Of a stretch of DNA of 64,000 bases, positions 55,827-64,000 are shown piece after piece. The translations under genes were made by a program, and so were the position numbers. Origin of the DNA: Puccinia triticina (lineage: Eukaryota; Basidiomycota; Pucciniomycetes; Pucciniales; Pucciniaceae); assembly GCF_026914185.1 (NCBI RefSeq), contig NC_070563.1, positions 4,113,001-4,177,000 on the forward strand, in the 5' to 3' direction. The notes beneath the pieces were generated by a model. The model saw nothing but the letters and a program-made list of their open reading frames with translations. It was not told where the DNA came from and made no database searches. Each line of letters starts with the position of its first letter. Within the stretch, counting starts at the first letter, position 1.

Positions 55827-56217
55827 CAGGGTGTAAACAGGTCGGGTTCGGGTCAAAAAACAGCGCCCAAACCCAACCCAACATTTAGCGCGGGTTGGGT
55901 TGGGCCAGGGCAGATTTTAAAACATGCTGCCCGAACCCAACCCGATGTCATACTATTTTGGGTCAGTTTGGGTCTTGGGTCAACCCAACCTCTTAGGTGC
56001 CAAAATCCCCCAAGTTGACTGTTGGAGGTGTCATAGTTGGGTTGCAGGCTGACCCAATTAGGAAATAGGCTGCCCAAACCCAACCCAACAATTTTACAAG
56101 TTGGGTTGGGTTGAGTTCTGGTCATGTCATTTTCTTTAAGAATGTGCTTGAACCCAACCCAAAACCCGACGGGTCTTGGGTTGGTTTTGGGTCGGCCCAA
56201 ACCTTTTACACCCTGAG
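55827..56217. mobile_element. hAT-type MITE with AACCCAACCC repeats (about 390 bp)
   Basis: The ends are CAGGGTGTAAA-CAGGTCGGGTT and the complement of CAGGGTGTAAAAGGTTTGGG. GCACAATT occurs at 55819-55826 and 56218-56225, an 8-bp duplication if two extra bases (AG) at the right end are allowed. The interior is packed with AACCCAACCC and GGGTTGGGTTGGG on both strands. Confidence 0.75.
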
Positions 56218-56879
56218 GCACAATTCAACTACAATGGCAGGGGGGAAACAGGGATCAGACTTGTATCTCCGGGTGTCCCCGGGAAGCGGGTTTTTTCTTT
56301 TTTTTGCAATGTCCACCATGATGTTTGGCCAAACATCAGGGTGGAAATTGACAAGTGGCTGATCTACCCGGCCTCAATGAACACTGTGTGCTGTCATTGA
56401 GCTGGGAAATCCTTCATACCATGAACAGCATAATACACACTGGTCATTAAGCTTGTATTTTCCAGGCTCAATTACCAGTATGTACTGCCCATTGAGCTTG
56501 GAAAGGCTGAGATCAATGACCTGTATTTGCTGGTCATTGGACTAGGGCTTCTCCAAATCAATAGCCAGCACAAACTGATCATTGAGTTGGGAGACGCCGT
56601 GCTTGAAAGATTGATTCCCTGGTCATCAATCTACAGCCTATCCAAACTCAAATCCAACAACCATTACGTCTTTGTCATCAGTAAAGGGAAGCCCTGACCT
56701 GCTCACCAGCACATTCTGATCATCAATCTGGCCTCTCCGAGCTCGAAAGGCAGTATATACTGGCCACCCGACTTGGAAAAGCACAGCTGGATGGACGCTA
56801 TGTAATGTTCATTGAGCTGGGACTTTCCCAGCGCAACCTACAGTACTAGCAGGCCTGAAAAGCTGGGAAAGGCCCAGCC
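56218..56879. other. Repeat gap, no gene
   Basis: 56230-56360 contains CCACCATGATGTTTGGCCAA followed by ACATCAGGGTGGA, a near-palindrome also seen in part at 17300. 56390-56830 has diverged TCATTGAGCTGGGAAA and ACTGGTCATT units. No gene. Confidence 0.4.
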
Positions 56880-57329
56880 CAACAGTGGGACGCTACGCTA
56901 AACTACACTATTTTGGCCCTAATGTTTAGTGTAGCAGCAAAAAGCGCTGGCCTTTTTTGAATAGTGTTAGCGCGCTGTGCTAATCTTCAGCGGTGCTAAC
57001 AGCACACAAGTTTTTTATTAGAGTTAGCGCTAAACTACAGCCGCTACGCTGCGCTAAGGCGCTTTTAATGGAAAAAAGGCCTTTTTTGCCTCAAAAAGCG
57101 CTGTAGCGCAGCGTAGCGAACACTCTTTTGCGCCCTGCGTGCTTAGCGTTAGCGCCATTGCGCGAATCTGCGCTAACGCTACGCTAAAATCTAAAATATC
57201 TTTGCACCCTGTGCGCGTAGTGTTAGCGCAGATGCGCGCGATTGCGCTAACACTATGCTAAAAAATAGCGCATTTCCGCTACGCTACGCTACACTAACAG
57301 CTATGGTTAGCATAGCTGACCCACTGTTG
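56880..57329. mobile_element. Element with CAACAGTGGG ends and 7-bp duplication (450 bp)
   Basis: The termini CAACAGTGGG and its complement CCCACTGTTG are flanked by a perfect 7-bp direct repeat, CCCAGCC (56873-56879 and 57330-57336). The interior is made of GCGCTAACGCTACGCTA words on both strands. The termini and duplication length parallel the element at 21257, although the interiors differ. No coding capacity. Confidence 0.78.
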
Positions 57330-57633
57330 CCCAGCCTCATGTCCACCATCTATACTGATGATTCTGCTGGGCGTTCCCAGCCCAGCAACCTGTAATTGAG
57401 TGGAAGGTGTCTCCACTCATATTGCCTCAGTAACAATGGTCACCAAGTGGAGAACCCCTCCAATCAGTGGCCAGTACACACCAGTTTTCATGTGGAGAAT
57501 CCCTCCATTCAATGGCATTAAGAACCAGTCATCAGTGGAGGCAGTCTCCAATTTATGGACAGTGACTCAGATATTTTCATTGAGTGGACACACCCTCCAC
57601 TCAATTTTTGTCCAACAGTCATCAGGTGGAAGG

Positions 57634-58868
57634 TGTCAGGCTCGGTGATGCCAAGACACGAAGTCCTCTAGCTACACGAGTGACTGCGGCGAGTGGGCGC
57701 GTCTGTAGATGCGGTAAGATGATGGTTTATAAAGATTTATATCCCTGATGGGATGTAACGGAGGGGCCGCGAGAGCAGCGGAATGGTTAAGGTGCCCTCC
57801 GGGGCGGTTCTTACAGGGCCTGACAAGCAGGGGTAGTATGTCCTGTGTTGTCTGGGGTCCGACAAGCGGGGGTTGTTCGACAAGTTCCCAAGTATATAAT
57901 TGATGGGGATTACTCCCGAGATGATAAAGAGAAAATGAGCTGGACTTACTGTTGGAGCAGGAGTCCAGCGACGAGCAATGAATCTAAAAACAATCTAACA
58001 CAAGCTGAGAGCGAACTGATCAACGAATATGTTCGGCGAAGTAGTGCGCTGCTGGGCGGTTAAAGTGATTGACGATTCTGGGGAGCCAGAGTCCTCCCAA
58101 CACCGGCTTTTTATGCTGTTTCTGGGAGGCTCGTCGGCTTGCTATTCTCCTGGCTGGCCTTCCAATACATTTTGTTGGAAGGCACAGCCTCTTTACTGGT
58201 CTTGCTACTCTTAAGACCCGTATCTCTTGGATACTGGTCGCAAGGAGGATTCTTCCTTCTCAGAACCTGTTTACTGAGTTCTACTCGGAATGACACGCTA
58301 GAGATCTTCTGCTCTCGAGTAGAGGATCACTAGGAGTCATTTCCTATGCGGAGCTCTTCGGCGATTCGTATCCGAGTCTTTCCGCTACTGTTGCTGCGAC
58401 GGAGCTCGGAAGAAGATTATTACCACGCGACCAGGTACTGTAGTTCTCTGAGTCGCGTGGCTTGGTTGTTTAGCCGCCTACCGGCGACTGTTGTTTCCAT
58501 GCGACCAGGTATTACAGGCTGAGTGATTTAGCCGCTACCAAGCTCACGTAGTCTTCACACAACCAGTGGCTGTCTGCTGAGTATTACGTGGGTTTTCTGA
58601 GGGGGTCTTTTCATACAGGCTCCCTTGGTTTTGTTACTTGTACTTAGTCGGAATATATTGTACAGAAGAGGTTCTGGACCGCGCGGCGGTCCTCTTGGTG
58701 TCTAGCTTCTCTAGGAAGCTATTTGCAAGTAATTAAAACAATCAAAACTAATCTATGCTGCGCAGAGGTCCGCGCTGCGGTCTGCTCTGCACCCAGTTTA
58801 CGGTGCTCTTGGCTGCGCTACCGGAGCTGCAGGCAGGGCTCTATTTTAGAATGGTAGCCCGGCTGACA
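57634..58868 (+). mobile_element. Solo LTR, copy 2 (1235 bp)
   Basis: It starts TGTCAGGCTCGGTGATGCC and ends CCCGGCTGACA, as copy 1 does on the other strand. A perfect 5-bp duplication, GAAGG, flanks it (57629-57633, 58869-58873). The internal sequence is diverged from copy 1 but also contains short hairpins and a GCGC-rich segment near the 3' end. It entered a repeat tract with CTCCACTCAAT words that continues on both sides. Confidence 0.85.
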
Positions 58869-58873
58869 GAAGG

Positions 58874-60330
58874 TATCTCCACTTCATTACTACACACCTT
58901 AATCATAGAGTGTAGGGTGTCTCCACTTGATGTTGTGGTGAACAAGAAAGGTCACTGCGCAGAAATGTCAGGACCTGCGCTGCTCCAAGATGTTTCCCGG
59001 GTAAAGTTGGGTGATCTGGGAAACTCCACTCCACAAGTACATGTAGGGGCACAATGATCAAAGAGCAAGTAAAGGCAACATATAAATAACCGCAAAGACA
59101 CGTAGAAAAGCTGCAATAAACCGTGAAATCCGCTGTAAAGTACACAAAAGATAAACTTCACAAGTCAAACAACTCTGCCGCAAGTAGTAACATCTCTGTT
59201 GTTAAGAATCTGTACCAGAGTAACAAGAATGAATTAAGAGTCCGTAAAGAAACAATGATCAGATGATGGATGGGGATAAACTCCCCCCCCTTTGTACAAA
59301 AAGGAAAACAACATCATGAGAGAAAGAATCCATCCTCCTCCGCCCGCCTCTCACACACGCCATCCGCCAAGCCCCTTTCAAGCGGGTCCCACCAGCCGGT
59401 GGAACCGGGTTGGAGGCGGTGGTGAGAGACCGACTGGCAGGGGCTAGACAGAGGACGGTGTAAGACTCAAAAGTGGCTGTGAAACCCTTTTGCTGAATGG
59501 AGAAGGGGATGAAGGAGTTGCAAGCTCTGCCCTTCTATACTACCAGCTACAAGACCCACCAAGCTCCGCTTGGCAAGTTTTAATAAGGTGATAGGAGTGG
59601 ATGCTCAAGATGAGTTTGTTTGATACACCGTATAAAGAGTTTTTATTGATATATAAGGTTTGTTATGAGAATAGTTGTAAGTTGTAAGTGTTGAGAGTAC
59701 AAGGTGGTGAGTGAATCACTGATGAGTAATAAACTGAGGAACTACAAATGGGGGGAAAGAGAGCTCCTTATATAGACAAATGTGAGGGATTTTGGCTCCA
59801 GGGCAGCCCCTGAGTGAGGTATTTTAGCTGGCCTGGACTGTACAACATGAGGGAGTTAAGAGGGAGTGGCTGTGTACAATTTATGCAAGGGGTGCATACA
59901 TGAGGAGGGGCTGTGCCAGATGATGTCATAATTTATGCAAGGGGTGCATAAGCTGTGCAGGGAATGATCAGGTGATGTAATAAGACCAAACAAAGTGGAG
60001 TTAGAAGGAACTAGAATGCGGGGAACCATTCAGTTGAAGGGGCACAGTCTGCAGGGGCAGTGCTGCATGATGTCATGTACATAACAAACAAAACCAAACC
60101 AATATATGTAGTGGGGATAGAATGGTGCAGGGAATGTGACTTGAGGTGCCTGACAGGTGGTTGACTGGGTGCTACAGGTTGTCCAGAGGGTCTAACTTCC
60201 AGTGTAGTGGGGCTCCAGTGATGCTTCCAGTGGGGAATAGGGGTTAATTTAGCCATGGAGTCCATTTATGGTGTTGAATGGATGGTATCTTGAGGCCTTC
60301 TGTATGTACACAAGAAAAACTTTTGATTTT
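58874..60330. other. Repeat and LTR-like sequence, no host gene
   Basis: 58874-58950 continues the interrupted repeat tract. 59340-59470 contains GGTGAGAGACCGACTGGCAG followed by GGCTAGACAG, shared with the LTR remnant at 23.86 kb, so the Gypsy LTR may begin before 59.4 kb. A block with GTGCATACATGAGGAGGGGC and repeated ATTTATGCAAGGGGTGCATA lies at 59880-59955. No coding region is recognised. Confidence 0.4.
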
Positions 60331-60927
60331 TCACATTTTTGCGTACCACAACGGTGGGAGGTCAAGCGTTGGAGATGAGCGGAGTCTGGGAGAGTGACAT
60401 GCGGAAGAGCGGGTGGAGCTGGAGGACTAGTGCGGGAAAGTGTCAGACCTGCGGGATTGGGTGGGAACGGCGATGTGCGTGGAGGGAAGGACGGGAAAAG
60501 GGGGTGCATGGATTTTTCTCTTCTCTTTCCTTATCCTATTATCCTATCATCTTAGGGATTACTCATTATTGTACTTACAACTTACGGACGTACAAGAGTA
60601 TTAGGAGATATATTTGTGACTTTATCTTTACTTACAGAGTTACTTGTGGATTCTGTGCTTACGGAGTGCGGAGCTTTATTCACTTGCGGATTATTACGCT
60701 ATAGATCAGGCTCAGAGAGGAGCGCTGAAGGCTAGCGGATAGTAGCAGTGCGGAGCCGAGTAACCAACAATCACACAGCCCGGACACTAATATTCTTGAA
60801 GAAGGCAGTCAGGGGACATTTTCCACCGACTAACCAGCTTTTATTCTCACAAGTGGGGGTCTGGCCAGGAACCCAACTTTGTGTTGTTATTGGATACTCA
60901 GGAACTGGATATGCGCGGAAACGTTGA

Positions 60928-62383
60928 ATGAACCCTTTGGAAAGCAAATTCTTTACTCCAGGCAACAAGAAAGCTCAGATCGGATCAGGCGGTTTGGACA
61001 GTGGAGACACGGTAACTGCGGAAAGCGGAGAAGGCTCTTCCTCAAGACCAGCCAAAACACGATTGTGGTTGGGAGCAGCGGGAGGACCAAGACTAGGACA
61101 GTTACCCTTTGCGTCAGCGCGGAATCAGTTCTCACCTAATCAGTCAATCGTGGGGAGGAGGTGTCAGCTGTATCAGCGGAGCTCTCTGAACAACCAATCA
61201 AGGGTGACGGCTGGAGGAACAACAAGAAGGCCTGACTGATGCGGATAAAGCGTACCAGGTGGTCAACTTCTTTCTGGAAGGCAAGGACTTGCGGGAAGTG
61301 GAGGACATGAAGGGGTTTGAGAAGAAGGATTGGACCAAGCTCAAGGAGGAGATACTTGAGCGGTGGGAAGATCACGGACCTAGGTATTGGGAGAGCAACC
61401 TGGAGAAGGTGGCTTTGGAAAGGGTGGAAAAAGGCGGTGTTCGGACAAGAGCAGAGTACGTGTCCTACATTACCAGCTTTGATCAGGCTCTGCAGTATTT
61501 GGAGCGGAACCAGATAGTGACAGCCAACATGGGCACAACCAAGCGGATTTTCTTGAAGGGATTCAATCAAACATTCATGGAGAAGGTGCTGCGGGGGCTC
61601 AATGAGCGGGGTTTGATGGTTAAACCACGACTTGGCGGGCCAAAACTGTTGCCCAGCATGAAGAAGGTACAGTCCGCCGTCAAGGAGGAACTCAAGGTGT
61701 TGGAGCTCATGAATGACAGCCAAGGAGATGCGGTTGTGAGGGCGGAACCGGCTCTGCAGGCGCCGGTCACGGTCAAAGATGTGAGTGACCTGGCGGATAC
61801 ACTGAAAGAGTTGAAACTGTTCATGCAGAAAGCAGCGCACAAGCAACCAAAGGAGCAACAGGCGGCCGTGGCACTGGCAGCCGCCCCCGCGGCTCCTCAG
61901 GCGGATGGTGCTCTGCAGGCTGGCGGGATGCCGCCGTGGAGGCGAGGACCACCGGTTTGCAACTACTGCAGGGAAACCGACCATATGCGGAATCAGTGCG
62001 AGTACTTTGAAACAGATTGGGCTGCGGGAAAGGTTCCTTCGTGGGGACGCGCTTTCTTTTGGCCAAATTGTACGCCAGTGGACAGACCGATTCCGAGGGA
62101 TGTGGTGCGGGACAGACAACCTTTGGGGAAGGGGAAAGTGAAAATTGAGATGGTCAAGGGCATGGTGTGGAAGCCGCAGGCAGTGGCCAGCAGTGTGAAG
62201 TGCGTACAGACGGGGGAAGTTTTCTTGGGGGAACGTTTGGAGAAGATGGACTTGGATCCCGCTCCCGCACCTAAAGCCAGACCAGAGCCGGCCAAGCAGC
62301 TTCCGGTAGCTCCAGTGGTGGGGGGAAACAGGAAAAAAGCAGCAGAGGTTGCACAAAGAGAATGGGCGCGGAAACCACAGTAG
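60928..62383 (+). pseudogene. Gypsy gag with zinc knuckle, frameshifted
   Basis: The frame starts MNPLESKFFTPGNKKAQIGS, shifts twice near 61150-61245, and continues as ALTDADKAYQVVNFFLEGKD to a stop at 62381-62383. It contains a helical gag core (DWTKLKEEILERWEDHGPRY and similar) and a CCHC knuckle, CNYCRETDHMRNQC, near 61958-61999. An acidic, Pro-rich tail follows. In the unbroken family member this would be the capsid/nucleocapsid part of a Gag-Pol polyprotein. Confidence 0.75.
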
Positions 62384-62396
62384 CCCTTACCTTGAG

Positions 62397-63799
62397 GGGC
62401 GTTGATAAACGTACTCCCGCCCACACGCCACTCAAAATGGGCGTGTGGGAGCTGCACGCACGTATAGTTTGGCGTGCGGGGCCACATGCCACGCAAAATG
62501 CAACCGCTTGCTTATTGCGTGGAGGGTCACCTCCACCCGCCAATTTTCTGGCGCGTGGGAGCCTGTAAATTTACATAGCCTATGTACATGGCCTATGTAC
62601 ATAAGCCAAGTCCCAGCGGAATTGGCTCCTTGCTCCATCCAGCTCGTCACCTTCCTTCGCGGCGAGCTGGATGGCGGGCATCCTAGTGCTTGTCGGGCCA
62701 AACAAGCACTAGGGAGCAGCCCAGCCAATCCAGTCCGCTTGGCTGGGCAGCCATGGCCATGTCCAGTCCGCGCGGCGGAATGGACATGTATATACATAAG
62801 ATAATGATGTAAGAGTTTTGCAGTTTGCAAAACTCTTGCATAAGCAATTGCCGGAGTATACTCTATCTACATAGGCTATGTAGATAGATTGCTGATGTAA
62901 GAGTTTTGCAAACTGCAAAACTCTTACATCATTATCTTATGTATATACATGTCCAGTCCGCCGCGCGGACTGGACATGGCCATGGCCACCCAGCTGAGCA
63001 GACTGGATCGGCTGGGCTGCGCCCTAGTGCTTGTTTGGCCCAACAAGCACTAGGATGCCCGCCATCCAGCTTGCCGCGAAGGAAGGCGAAGAGCTGGATG
63101 GAGCAAGGAGCCAAGTCCGCTGGGACTTGGCCTATGTACATAGCCATGTACATAGGCCATGTACATAGCCATGTACATAGGCCATGTACATAGCCATGTA
63201 CATAGGCCATGTACATAGCCATGTACATAGGCCATGTACATAGCCATGTACATAGGCCATGTACATAGGCCATGTACATAGCCATGTACATAGGCTAGGC
63301 CATGTACATAGCCATGTACATAGGCCATGTACATAGCCATGTACATAGGCTAGGCCATGTACATAGCCATGTACATAGGCCATGTACATAGCCATGTACA
63401 TAGGCTAGGCCATGTACATAGCCATGTACATAGGCCATGTACATAGCCATGTACATAGGCCATGTACATAGGCCATGTACATAGCCATGTACATAGGCCA
63501 TGTACATAGCCATGTACATAGGCCATGTACATAGGCCATGTACATAGCCATGTACATGGCTATGTACCTTTACAGGCTCCCACACGCCAGAAAAATGGCG
63601 GGTCGCCTCCACTCGCCAATTTTCTGGCGGGTAGAGGCAACCTGCCAATTTTCTGGCGGGTGGAGGCAACCCGCCACACAATAAGCAAGCAGTCACATAT
63701 TGCGTGGCGTGCGGCCCCGCACGCCAAACTATACGTGCGTGCGGCTGCCACACGCCCATTTTGATTGGCGTGTGGGCGGGTGTGCGTTTATCAACGCCC
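62397..63799. mobile_element. Fold-back MULE-type element (1403 bp) in gag-pol
   Basis: The ends are GGGCGTTGATAAACG and its exact complement, and inverted similarity continues for about 170 bp (CCCGCCCACACGCCA, GTATAGTTTGGCGTGCGGGG). A perfect 9-bp duplication, TACCTTGAG, flanks it (62388-62396 and 63800-63808), as in Mutator-like elements. Nearly all the rest also folds back around about 62872, with paired segments such as GTAAGAGTTTTGCA and CTAGTGCTTGT. The right arm is expanded by a tandem array. No transposase is encoded. Confidence 0.88.
63127..63560. repeat. CCATGTACATAG tandem array
   Basis: About 430 bp of alternating GGCCATGTACATAG and CCATGTACATAG units, with occasional GGCTAGGCC interruptions. 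It is open in several frames, giving spurious MYMAMYMAYVHG-like translations. A short seed of the same motif is at 62575-62610 in the opposite arm, so the array probably grew from the palindrome arm. Confidence 0.92.
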
Positions 63800-64000
63800 T
63801 ACCTTGAGGGAGTTGGCGGCAATTTCCCCGGTGATGGCGGACAAGATGATTAGCGTGCTGAGAGAGGCGTCAGGGGAAAGGAAGCCCGTGGCGTTGGCTG
63901 TCACCACTAACATGGAAACGGCGGAGGTGAAGTGTGCGGAGTTTGGATACTCAATGGATTCACTTCCCATTCTACCGTCTACGGACGTATTCTGCCCACT
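63800..64000 (+). pseudogene. Gypsy gag-pol continuation after insertion
   Basis: With the inserted element and one copy of its 9-bp duplication ignored, the frame that reads VALT just before the insertion continues LRELAAISPVMADKMISVLR and onward to the window edge. That frame is shifted relative to the gag frame ending at 62383. It is probably the gag-protease linker region. It is truncated by the window end. Confidence 0.6.

Larger units (their letters stand above)
60331..64000 (+). mobile_element. Gypsy-type LTR retrotransposon, partial, interrupted
   Basis: The LTR-like region that ends TTTTATTCTCACA at about 60852 is related to the remnant at 23.7-24.96 kb. It is followed by a gag-like frame and then, after a 1.4-kb inserted element, by more pol-proximal sequence that runs off the window. 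The left boundary of the LTR is not resolved. The 3' part of the element is outside the window. Confidence 0.7.

Noticed and set aside
61136..62356. 406-codon minus-strand frame
   Set aside because: It is the antisense of the Gypsy gag frame, which has a CCHC knuckle on the plus strand.
63050..63759. Open frames encoding MYMAMYMAYVHG-like repeats
   Set aside because: Several frames on both strands are open because the DNA is a short tandem repeat; there is no sign of coding selection.

Overview
The window looks like nuclear DNA of a repeat-rich basidiomycete, most probably a rust fungus (Pucciniales). The reasons are short GT-AG introns (mostly 35-140 bp) in every host gene, an intron-containing tRNA, fungal-type housekeeping proteins, and transposase and gag/pol remnants of the kinds that crowd rust genomes. 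This assignment is an inference from gene style; no species can be named from the sequence alone. I resolved exon structures by hand from splice sites and family conservation.

Layout. 1-4.1 kb is a gene island: a TA-flanked MITE, a tRNA-Pro(AGG) with an 18-nt intron, a RIB2-type DRAP deaminase and VPS25 transcribed divergently from a shared 166-bp gap, and an ISD11-like LYR-family gene. 4.1-12 kb is nested non-autonomous DNA transposons. 12.1-13.1 kb is a five-exon linker histone H1 gene. 13-26.5 kb is a repeat field with TA-flanked MITEs, CACTA-type MITEs and a 3.1-kb CACTA-type element carrying a ladder of GGATCC-centred palindromes with another element nested inside. 26.6-30.8 kb is a decayed Copia element lacking its reverse transcriptase; its 3' LTR holds a CACTA-type MITE, and the 5' LTR preserves the empty site. 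30.8-37.3 kb is tandem and dispersed repeats. 37.3-40.6 kb is a PIF/Harbinger element with both of its genes broken. 40.9-44.1 kb is a 13-exon gene for a predicted beta-helix plus lectin-like protein. 47.1-48.1 kb is a RING-H2 ubiquitin ligase gene. 49-59 kb holds two solo LTRs of one family, a hAT transposase remnant, a rearranged argininosuccinate synthase pseudogene, a truncated LINE with a 12-bp target duplication, and more MITEs. 59-64 kb is a Gypsy element whose gag-pol reading frame is split by a 1.4-kb fold-back element with a 9-bp target duplication.

The host genes do not form an operon-like pathway. They are unrelated housekeeping functions (riboflavin synthesis, ESCRT-II sorting, Fe-S assembly, chromatin, ubiquitin ligation) plus one unusual multidomain protein. 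The notable content is the transposon archaeology. Many insertions can be dated relative to each other because their target duplications are intact. One group of elements shares CAACA(C/G)TGGG termini and 7-bp duplications, a length that does not fit the common superfamilies. I see no CRISPR array, bacterial operon or convincing new defence-type system.
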